Origin: Nymphaea colorata
Lineage: Eukaryota; Streptophyta; Magnoliopsida; Nymphaeales; Nymphaeaceae
Assembly (NCBI RefSeq): GCF_008831285.2
Contig: NW_022204880.1
Coordinates: 5,001-22,500 of the forward strand
Reading direction: 5' to 3'
DNA length: 17,500 bases
Shown: piece after piece, positions 10,043 through 17,500 of the stretch
How positions within the stretch are numbered: the stretch's first letter is position 1
How the letters are laid out: each line of letters opens with the position of its first letter
Notes under the pieces: generated by a model
What the model was told of the DNA's origin: nothing
Databases searched by the model: none
What the model saw: only the letters and a program-made list of their open reading frames with translations
Position numbers and translations under genes: made by a program

Positions 10043-10348
10043 ATGATGCTCGAGCATGTACTTGTTTTGAGTGCCTATTTATTTTCTATTGGTATCTATG
10101 GATTGATCACAAGTCGAAACATGGTTAGAGCACTTATGTGTCTTGAACTTATACTGAATGCTGTTAATATGAATCTCATAACATTTTCTGATTTATTTGA
10201 TAGTCGCCAATTAAAGGGAGACGTTTTCTCGATCTTTGTTATCGCTATTGCAGCCGCCGAAGCAGCTATTGGACCAGCTATTGTTTCTTCGATCTATCGT
10301 AACAGAAAATCAACTCGTATCAATCAATCAAATTTATTGAATAAATAA
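10043..10348 (+). CDS. ndhE: NAD(P)H-quinone oxidoreductase subunit 4L
   Basis: NdhE is the NuoK-type subunit, a three-helix membrane protein next to the proton channels of the NDH complex. The start is the ATG at 10043 ([14 protein letters not shown]), behind AGGAG at 10031-10035. This gives 101 residues, exactly the usual length. The core [20 protein letters not shown] and the tail [19 protein letters not shown] are typical. The gene is intact. Residue 78 is Pro (CCA 10274-10276) in [13 protein letters not shown], where the family has Leu; editing of C10275 would restore it. ndhG ends 291 bp upstream. Confidence 0.97.
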   Translation: MMLEHVLVLSAYLFSIGIYGLITSRNMVRALMCLELILNAVNMNLITFSDLFDSRQLKGDVFSIFVIAIAAAEAAIGPAIVSSIYRNRKSTRINQSNLLNK

Positions 10349-10999
<651 letters not shown>

Positions 11000-11048
11000 T
11001 ACGTTACAAAAAACTCCCCTTGAATCCATTTGATTCCTCTTTACCGAC

Positions 11049-11093
11049 AAAAACCCGTACTCGATAAATAAAAAAATCCGAGCGCGGGTTTTT
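11049..11093 (+). terminator. Stem-loop in the psaC-ndhD spacer
   Basis: AAAAACCCG (11049-11057) pairs with CGGGTTTTT (11085-11093), 9 bp. An inner CTCG/CGAG stem (11060-11063 with 11079-11082) closes a 15 nt A-rich loop across a 2 x 2 mismatch. It lies 50 bp after the psaC stop and 32 bp before the ndhD start. In plastids such elements usually protect or define RNA ends after processing rather than terminate transcription. It may mark the cut between psaC and ndhD mRNAs. Confidence 0.7.
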
Positions 11094-11125
11094 CTGGTCA
11101 AATCAAAGTGTATTTTGTCTTTACT

Positions 11126-12626
11126 ATGAGTGATTTTTATTGGTTAACAATCATTGTTGTTTTGCCCATATCCGCGGGTTCCTTAATTGCTCTTTTCCCT
11201 CATAGAGGAAATAAGGTAGTTCGATGGTATACTATCTGTATCTGCTTATTTGAACTCCTTCTAACGACCTACGTATTCTGTTATCATTTTAAATTGGACG
11301 ATCCATTAATCCAATTGGAAGAAGACTTTAACTGGATAAATATTTTTGATTTTCACTGGAGACTCGGAATCGACGGACTTTCTATAGGACCCATTTTATT
11401 GACAGGATTTATCACTACTTTAGCTACTTCAGCGGCTTGGCCAGTTACCCGAAATTCGCGATTGTTCCATTTCCTGATGTTAGCAATGTACAGTGGTCAA
11501 ATAGGATCATTTTCTTCTCGAGACCTCTTACTTTTTTCATCATGTGGGAATTAGAATTAATTCCTGTTTACCTACTTTTATCCATGTGGGGAGGAAAGAA
11601 ACGTCTGTACTCAGCTACAAAGTTCATTTTGTACACTGCAGGAGGTTCCATTTTTCTCTTAATGGGAGTTCTAGGTATGGGTTTATATGGTTCCAATGAA
11701 CCAACATTAAATTTTGAAACATTAGCTAATCAATCGTATCCCGTGGCATTGGAAATAATATTTTATTTGGGTTTCCTTATTGCTTATGCTGTCAAATCAC
11801 CGATCATACCTTTACATACATGGTTGCCAGATACCCATGGAGAGGCGCATTACAGTACATGTATGCTTCTAGCTGGAATCTTATTAAAAATGGGAGCATA
11901 CGGGTTGGTTCGGGTCAATATGGAATTATTACCCCACGCCCATTCCATATTTTCTCCTTGGTTGATGATAGTAGGGACTATTCAAATAATCTATGCAGCT
12001 TTAACTTCTCTTGGTCAACGCAATTTAAAAAAGAGAATAGCCTATTCTTCCGTATCTCATATGGGTTTCATAATAATAGGAATTAGTTCTATAACCGATG
12101 CGGGACTCAATGGAGCTATTTTACAAATCATCTCTCATGGATTTATTGGTGCTGCACTTTTTTCCTGGCAGGAACAAGTTATGATAGAATACGTCTTCGT
12201 TATCTTAACGAAATGGGGGGAATAGCTATACTAATGCCAAGAATCTTTACGATGTTCAGTAGCTTCTCAATGGCTTCTCTCGCATTACCAGGAATGAGTG
12301 GTTTTGTTGCAGAATTTGTGATATTTTTGGGAATAATTACTAGCCCAAAATACCTTGTAATGTCAAAAATACTAATTACTTTTGTAATGGCAATTGGAAT
12401 GATATTAACTCCTATTTATTCATTATCTATGTCACGCCAGATGTTCTATGGATACAGGTTATTCAATGTTCCCAAGTCTCACTTTGTGGATTCTGGACCA
12501 CGAGAAATCTTTATTTTGATGTGTATCCTTTTACCTATAATAGGTATTGGTATTTATCCAGATTTCGTTCTTTCACTATCAGTTGACAAGGTAGAAACTA
12601 TTCTATCTAATTACTTTCATGGGTAG
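11126..12626 (+). CDS. ndhD: NAD(P)H-quinone oxidoreductase chain 4, two apparent frameshifts
   Basis: NdhD is the NuoM-type antiporter-like subunit, one of the proton-pumping modules of the thylakoid NDH complex. The start is an ordinary ATG at 11126 ([14 protein letters not shown]); many angiosperms carry ACG here and create the start by editing. The GTG at 11108 is in frame but upstream of the conserved N-terminus. The proton-translocation core includes [28 protein letters not shown] and [20 protein letters not shown]. Frames break at T6 11532-11537 and T6 12158-12163, each fitting one missing T. With both added the protein is 500 residues, the standard length. Candidate editing codons are S128 (C11508, CDS nt 383) and S225 (C11798, corrected nt 674). 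Confidence 0.96.
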
Positions 12627-12788
12627 CTTTCATGGATGGATTTTTTATGGTTATGGGCAGCACAGAAGATCCAATCCAATAATCCTGCACTGCTGTTTAC
12701 AAACAAATCAATCGTTGGCTAGACCAATCAAAAGGAAAAGAAGATTTTTCCTTCTATCAAGTCAAAAATGCAATTAAATGAAGGAAAT

Positions 12789-12844
12789 TGTAATCAGAAA
12801 TATCTGTAGTTTTTATTATTTAACTACAGATATTTCTGATTACA
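12789..12844. terminator. 23 bp perfect inverted repeat, likely bidirectional 3' stem-loop
   Basis: The arms 12789-12811 and 12822-12844 are perfectly complementary (core TAATCAGAAATATCTGTAG) around a 10 nt AT loop. Lying between convergent genes, the transcribed structure can form on either strand, so it can protect the 3' ends of both ndhD and ccsA mRNA. The role is inferred from its position and strength; plastid hairpins are generally better at stabilising RNA ends than at terminating. Confidence 0.85.
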
Positions 12845-12885
12845 TATATATCTTTCACCTTATACATATAATGTATAAATGAGAT

Positions 12886-12935
12886 AATAATATTATGGTT
12901 AATAATATTATGGTATATGAGAGGGGTATATGAGA
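12886..12935. repeat. Short tandem duplications after the hairpin
   Basis: A 15 bp unit AATAATATTATGGTT (12886-12900) is repeated over 14 bp at 12901-12914. GGTATATGAGA at 12912-12922 is repeated at 12925-12935. These are typical small slippage duplications in AT-rich plastid spacer DNA. Confidence 0.8.
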
Positions 12936-12988
12936 ATGAAAGGGTATGTGTACAATCTTTCTATGTATTCTGCAGTTTTTTTCTTCAA

Positions 12989-13915
12989 TTAGATGTTTAA
13001 TGTGAATGAACCATAACTATGTAGCCCTCTTCCTAATAGATTGACCCCAAAATAGCAGATCCAAATTATAAGAAATCCCATAGAAGCCACAATTGCTGAA
13101 TTTGCACCTTGCAAACTTTTATTTGTTCTAGTATGTAAATAAATCGCGAATACGGTCCAAGTAATAAATGCCCAGGTTTCTTTGGGGTCCCAATTCCAAT
13201 AAGATCCCCATGCCTCATTAGCCCATACTGCTCCTGAAAGAATACCTATAGTTAAAAGGGTAAAACCCAAGCCAATGACACGATAACTCCAAGAATCCAA
13301 TCGCTGAGTCAATTGATACCTGTGATAATTTCTAAACGAAAAATTCACGTATTGGGTCTCATCAAAAGAAAATGAACTAATTAATAAATGATTGGTTTTA
13401 CCGAAAATATCTATCTTTCTTCTAAACGTAATGACCAGGAGAGTTATGGATAATAATGATCCACATAAAAGAGCTGCATAGCTCAACAACATCATACTTA
13501 CGTGCATCATTAACCAACGGGATTGGAGAGCAGGCACTAATATTGCGGATTGATGCATTTTAGTTAAAAGACCCGAAGTGGCAAAGCCTTGGGTTAAAAT
13601 AGCGCTTGGGGCGGTTATTTTACTGAAAAAATTCTTATAGTTTCTAAAATATGGAACTATATGAATAAGGGAGAAACTCCATGAAAGGAACATTAATGAT
13701 TCATATAGATCACTTAATGGTACATGTCCCGAATAAATCCAACGAGTAACTAATAATCCTGTTATACAGAAAAAAGTAGCTATCATGCCTTTTTCTGACG
13801 AATCACATAGTCCTACAATTTCATAGACCAAGGTCATCAGATGAGTAGGAATCACAATTGAAATGATCGAAAAAGATATGTGAGTTAATATATGTTCTAA
13901 AGTTGCAAATATCAT
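12989..13915 (-). CDS. ccsA: Cytochrome c biogenesis protein CcsA (Ycf5)
   Basis: CcsA works with Ccs1 in system II cytochrome c maturation, carrying haem to the thylakoid lumen and attaching it to apocytochromes such as cytochrome f and c6. The ORF is intact at 308 residues, with several hydrophobic helices. The tryptophan-rich haem (WWD-type) motif [18 protein letters not shown] is at residues 231-248. Histidines at H121, H138 (MMHVS), H261 (YLHTR) and H299 are in regions typical for haem ligands. The ORF can be extended two codons to a TTG, but the ATG at 13915 ([12 protein letters not shown]) matches the family start. This is the longest gene in the window without any frameshift. It converges on ndhD and lies downstream of trnL-UAG on the same strand. 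Confidence 0.96.
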   Translation of the reverse strand: MIFATLEHILTHISFSIISIVIPTHLMTLVYEIVGLCDSSEKGMIATFFCITGLLVTRWIYSGHVPLSDLYESLMFLSWSFSLIHIVPYFRNYKNFFSKITAPSAILTQGFATSGLLTKMHQSAILVPALQSRWLMMHVSMMLLSYAALLCGSLLSITLLVITFRRKIDIFGKTNHLLISSFSFDETQYVNFSFRNYHRYQLTQRLDSWSYRVIGLGFTLLTIGILSGAVWANEAWGSYWNWDPKETWAFITWTVFAIYLHTRTNKSLQGANSAIVASMGFLIIWICYFGVNLLGRGLHSYGSFTLNI

Positions 13916-14029
13916 AAACAATCATTTTTGTTTTTATAGTTATAAAAAAAGGGAACCCTTCCTTAATTACCGAATGTAAATATGGTATCGAATTAAAGGA
14001 TCCGTTGTGTCCTTTTTTGTTTTAGAGAA

Positions 14030-14109
14030 TGCCGCCACTCGGACTCGAACCGAGATGCTCTAGCACTGCTTCCTAAGAACAGCGTGTCTACCGATTTCAC
14101 CATGGCGGC
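14030..14109 (-). tRNA. trnL-UAG: tRNA-Leu (UAG)
   Basis: An 80 nt class II tRNA with a perfect 7 bp acceptor stem (GCCGCCA with TGGCGGC) and discriminator A at 14030. The anticodon TAG is at 14075-14073 in the loop CTTAGGA. The long variable arm and the T arm GGTTCGAGTCC are present; CCA is not encoded. The anticodon stem is CTGTT/AGCAG, with one G-U pair where I remember CTGCT. It reads CUN leucine codons in the plastid. Its place between rpl32 and ccsA is standard. Confidence 0.97.
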
Positions 14110-14504
14110 TTGTTCGAAGTAATACTAACTCATGCATATTCAATCGTCGATATTGAGAGGTTCAATGCAATTGCAATAGATGATTATTGAATCAATCGAA
14201 GAATAGCCATTCAAGTCAATATTTGAAGGTTCCATAATTGTTACTAGCTTACCTTAAAGCTTAGTAATAGTGAATCGATGGGGAAAATAGTGAATCGATG
14301 GGGAAAATGGCAATCCCCATCTCGCAAATCATATAAAAATGCACTCTATTCACTATATTGAACCTTGTATCTTGCGTCTAATAACGCCCTTTAAAACACA
14401 AATAGTGCCATTTTGAGGGCCCAATATATGATACAGAATCATTAATTTATCCAATCATTGATTGATGTTGATTTAGATCATTTGAAGGGTTTCTTATCAC
14501 ATTA
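14110..14504. other. trnL-rpl32 spacer
   Basis: About 395 AT-rich bases, no gene seen. It contains the 2 x 20 bp tandem duplication listed separately. I looked for a trnP-GGG relic, found here in some non-angiosperm plastomes, and saw none. Confidence 0.55.
14266..14305. repeat. 2 x 20 bp perfect tandem repeat
   Basis: AATAGTGAATCGATGGGGAA occurs at 14266-14285 and again at 14286-14305, followed by a three-base start of a third unit. It lies in the trnL-rpl32 spacer, a region often variable between populations. Confidence 0.9.
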
Positions 14505-14686
14505 TTATTTATTCTTTGCTTTTTTTATTTCATTTTTTTGTCGTACAAAAAAACCTTTTGAATAACCGGTAGAAATGGATTTAGCTAAAGAAAAAGCTTT
14601 TACCGCTGCCCAATATCCCTTTCTCTTCCAAAAATTTCTACGAATATGCTTTTTGATATAGAAGTACGTTTTTTTGGAACCGCCAT
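14505..14686 (-). CDS. rpl32: 50S ribosomal protein L32, one apparent frameshift
   Basis: L32 is a small large-subunit ribosomal protein. The start on the minus strand is the ATG at 14686-14684, giving [11 protein letters not shown], the family N-terminus. The frame then breaks in an A5 run of the gene (plus-strand T5, 14650-14654). One missing A leads to [20 protein letters not shown], then [20 protein letters not shown] and a lysine-rich tail. Allowing for that base the protein is 60 residues, slightly longer than the 50-57 I regard as common because of the KKAKNK tail. Without it the gene yields only a short peptide, implausible for a ribosomal protein unless a nuclear copy exists. No Shine-Dalgarno sequence is seen. 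Confidence 0.93.
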
Positions 14687-15553
14687 GCAAAAATGAACTT
14701 TTCTAAGTTGAATGTGAAAGACATGTATTGTTCAAAATAGATCATTAATTCTTTCTATTCATATATCTATTATTTAGTTTATAGATTTTCTTCATAACAT
14801 ACAAATATGCGCATATAGCATATAATAGGGACTAAACTAAATTATTGCTAGGGACTCAAACTCAAGTTGGAGAATAAAAAGAAAGGAGATTCGATTCGCT
14901 AGGTATAACTCTCATAGAAAAAAATAGTTATCTTTTTCTCTTTTTGAAGTATTCATTATCATTATTATTGCATACAATGAAAATCTCAGAAGAAAGAAAA
15001 TTGTACTAATTGTTTCATATCTCCATTCATTAGGATCGATGGTATCAACTACCGATGAAATCGACCCCCGCAGATAAATAATATAAAAAGAAAAATAAAT
15101 AAAATAAAAGGTTACAATCCTATCTCAGTCTATTTCAAATAGACCATATATATAACCTACATATACCTACCGTCGTAATACATTTAATAACAATAACCAG
15201 AAATTAATTACCTACATGAGATAAAACAATAAGATTTTCTCTACCAATTGATCCCATTAAAGCATAGCGCCCCCACGATTCGAATAATACTTTTGTTCAA
15301 TGATCCATTACTTGAACATTACTTGAACTTGATTAAGGCAATTTAAGTAACCTCTTACTTCACCTTCTTACTTCACCCATATGGGAGGTTACAAGTATCA
15401 TAGAATTTCCCACAAGTTCTGGTGGAAGCCAATCAATCAGTTTCAAATTAAATTTAAATTAGTTAATGATTTTGGATAAAAGATCTTGTTGGGTTGAGTT
15501 ATTTGCGGATCTCATGATCCATATCAAAAGCTAATAATTACTTCACCCCTAGT

Positions 15554-15575
15554 ATTAAGCAATAATTTGCTTAAT
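15554..15575. other. Short hairpin overlapping the putative rpl32 -10 box
   Basis: ATTAAGCAA (15554-15562) and TTGCTTAAT (15567-15575) form a perfect 9 bp stem with a 4 nt loop. On the minus strand it falls at about the expected transcription start of the proposed rpl32 promoter, so it could form at the 5' end of that RNA. Confidence 0.4.
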
Positions 15576-15603
15576 TATATCATTTGACCAATTCAATTGT
15601 AAC
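15574..15603 (-). promoter_or_regulatory. Possible sigma70-type (PEP) promoter for rpl32
   Basis: On the minus strand, GTTACA (15603-15598) and a perfect TATAAT (15579-15574) are 18 bp apart. The -35 box matches TTGACA at four of six positions. It would start transcription about 890 bp before the rpl32 ATG. A distant upstream rpl32 promoter is described in tobacco, so the arrangement is plausible. AT-rich DNA gives many such matches, and confidence is low. Confidence 0.3.
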
Positions 15604-15803
15604 TCCTTGGGTCAAATTTTAAATAGTCGAGGAAGAGCGAGATTAATAAAAAAGAATATTCTTTTCGTATCCTTATTTTGGTTTGTGTTAAAAAAAAAAA
15701 TAAATAAGAACTGGTGATGAATGTGAATTGGGAACAATAATTAATATAATTAATTAGAAGAAAATAGAGGAAAAAGGTTTGATTTAATTTTATTATTATG
15801 GTT

Positions 15804-17500
15804 ATGGAACGCACATATCAATATGCATGGATTATACCTTTCGTTCCGCTTCTAGTTACTATGTTAATAGGATTGGAACTCCTGCTTAATCCGACAGCAA
15901 CAAAAAATATTCGTCGTATATGGGCTTTTCCCGCTGTTTTATTGTTAAGTATAGTTATGGTCTTTCCACTAAGCTGGCGATCCAGCAAATCAATGGTAGC
16001 TCAATTTATGAATATCTATGGTCTTGGAGCATCACTAGTGATTTTTCCTTAGAATTCGGCTACTTGATTGATCCACTTACTTCTATTATGTCGATATTAA
16101 TCACTACTGTTGGAATCCTGGTTCTTATCTATAGTGATAATTATATGTCTCATGACCGAGGATATTTGAGATTTTTGCTTATATGAGTTTTTTCAATACA
16201 GCGATGCTGGGATTAGTTACTAGTCCCAATTTGATACAAATCCATATTTTTTGGGAACTAGTGGGAATGTGTTCCTATCTGTTAATAGGTTTTGGTTTAC
16301 CCGACCAATTGCAGCAAATGCCTGTCAAAAAGCGTTTGTGACCAATCGTGTGGGGGATTTTGGTTTATTATTAGGAATCCTAGGTTTTTATTTAATAACA
16401 GGTAGTTTCGAATTTCAGGATTTATTCGAAATATTCAATGATTCGATCATTAATAACAATGAGATGAATTCCTCATTTGCTACGCTTTGTGCCTTCTTAT
16501 TATTCCTCGGTGCAGTTGCTAAATCTGCGCAATTCCCACTTCATGTATGGTTACCTGATGCTATGGAGGGACCCACTCCTATTTCGGCTCTGATACATGC
16601 GGCTACTATGGTAGCCGCAGGAATTTTCTTGTAGCTCGGCTTCTTCCTCTTTTCATAGCCATACCTTACATAATGAATATCATATCTTTGATAGGTGTAA
16701 TAACGGTACTATTAGGAGCTACCTTAGCTCTTGCTCAAAGAGATATTAAGAGAAGTTTAGCTTATTCCACGATGTCTCAATTGGGATACATTATGTTAGC
16801 TTTGGGTATAGGTTCTTATCGAGCCGCTTTATTCCATTTGATCACTCATGCTTATTCTAAAGCATTATTGTTTTTAGGGTCTGGATCAATCATTCATTCC
16901 ATGGAACCCATTATTGGGTATTCTCCGACTAAGAGTCAGAACATGGTTCTTATGGGCGGTTTAACTAAATATATGCCAATTACAAAAACAACTTTTTTTT
17001 TAGGTACACTTTCTCTTTGTGGTATTCCACCCCTCGCTTGTTTTGGTCCAAAGACGAAATTCTTAATGATAGTTGGTTGTATTCACCGATTTTTGCGATA
17101 ATAGCTTTCTACACAGCAGGATTAACTGCATTTTATATGTTTCGTATGTATTTACTTACTTTCGAAGGGCATTTACGTAGTCATTTTCAAAATTACAGCG
17201 GACACACAAATAGTTCCTTCTATTCAATATCCATATGGGGGCAAGAAGGTTCCAAACCTGTTAGCAGCAATTTGCTTTTAACAACAAGGAATAATAATGA
17301 CAAGTCCTCCTTTTCCAATTGCTCGTTTTCTAATACATATAAAATTGCCGGTTATGTAAGAACCATGCGATCATCTTTAGTACTCATTTTTTCAAAAAAG
17401 ACTCTCATACTTTACTATATCCGCATGAATCGGACAATACCATGTTATTTCCCCTGCTTATATTGGCCATATTTACTTTGTTCGTTGGATGCATAGGAAT
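15804..17500 (+). CDS. ndhF: NAD(P)H-quinone oxidoreductase subunit 5, 5' part, six apparent frameshifts
   Basis: NdhF is the NuoL-type antiporter-like subunit at the distal end of the thylakoid NDH membrane arm. The start is ATG 15804 ([15 protein letters not shown]); the ATG at 15798 would add two residues not seen in the family. The proton-pump core is clear: [35 protein letters not shown] and [20 protein letters not shown]. The gene runs off the window after about 567 of some 740 codons. Frames break at T3 15963-15965, T5 16172-16176, T4 16290-16293, T4 16624-16627, T4 17041-17044 and T3 17376-17378; each fits one missing T. Candidate editing codons are S97 (TCG, C16092, corrected nt 290) and H148 (CAT at 16243-16245, where Tyr is usual). 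Confidence 0.95.

Larger units (their letters stand above)
12627..12988. other. ndhD-ccsA convergent spacer
   Basis: ndhD ends on the plus strand and ccsA on the minus strand, so both transcripts finish here. No gene is present. It holds a long perfect hairpin and short tandem duplications, listed separately. Confidence 0.7.
14687..15803. other. rpl32-ndhF spacer
   Basis: About 1.1 kb of AT-rich sequence between divergent genes, so it should hold promoters for both. I found no gene and no tRNA. It carries small duplications (ATTACTTGAAC at 15307-15317 and 15318-15328; TCTTACTTCACC twice near 15353-15378). A possible minus-strand promoter and a hairpin near 15554-15603 are listed separately. 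An open minus-strand frame at 15593-15814 resembles nothing known and overlaps the ndhF start. Confidence 0.6.

Noticed and set aside
13890-13925. Upstream ATG at 13925 on the minus strand before ccsA, opening an overlapping short frame
   Set aside because: It is out of frame with ccsA, encodes nothing recognisable, and the family start is at 13915.
14110-15803. Extra RNA genes (sprA-like RNA, trnP-GGG relic, rpl21) around rpl32
   Set aside because: No tRNA cloverleaf, ribosomal protein or recognisable small-RNA sequence could be seen by eye; a covariance-model search would settle it.

Overview
This window is chloroplast DNA from a land plant, almost certainly a flowering plant. It covers most of the plastid small single-copy (SSC) region. 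The gene order and orientation are the standard angiosperm ones, read on the strand opposite to many reference maps: ycf1, rps15, ndhH, ndhA (one group II intron), ndhI, ndhG, ndhE, psaC and ndhD on the plus strand; ccsA, trnL-UAG and rpl32 on the minus strand; then ndhF on the plus strand, cut by the window end. Base composition is AT-rich and every gene is recognisable as its plastid family member. I could not place the species. Both SSC/inverted-repeat junctions appear to lie outside the window.

Layout. Positions 1-4218 hold the 3' three-quarters or so of ycf1 (TIC214). A spacer with a perfect 3 x 29 bp tandem repeat leads to rps15 (4659-4922). The block 5061-12626 is the ndhH-A-I-G-E-psaC-ndhD cluster: five subunits of the plastid NADH dehydrogenase-like (NDH) complex, then the photosystem I iron-sulfur protein PsaC, then NdhD. 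A 23 bp perfect hairpin sits between the convergent 3' ends of ndhD and ccsA. ccsA (cytochrome c haem attachment), trnL-UAG and rpl32 (50S ribosomal protein) follow on the minus strand. A 1.1 kb spacer precedes ndhF (15804 to beyond 17500). The six NDH genes, with ndhF, encode membrane and connecting-arm subunits of one complex that performs cyclic electron flow around photosystem I, whose acceptor side carries PsaC. ycf1, rps15, rpl32 and trnL serve protein import and translation.

The most striking property is that seven genes (ycf1, ndhH, ndhA, ndhG, ndhD, rpl32, ndhF) are broken by about 28 frameshifts. I traced each one. Every one fits the loss of a single base, and nearly all fall in a homopolymer run (A, T, G or C). 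I needed no insertion and saw no substitution-type stop. Between breaks the protein sequence is well conserved. Once the missing bases are allowed for, gene lengths come out at family values (NdhH 393, NdhD 500, NdhA 361 residues). Several candidate RNA-editing cytidines also fall on the positions I remember for other plants (ndhD 383 and 674, ndhF 290). The simplest reading is a deletion-biased base-calling or assembly artefact, not gene decay. I found no previously undescribed system. The points worth a second look are the frameshift pattern, the candidate editing sites, an encoded ATG start in ndhD, several exact tandem repeats and two strong stem-loops.
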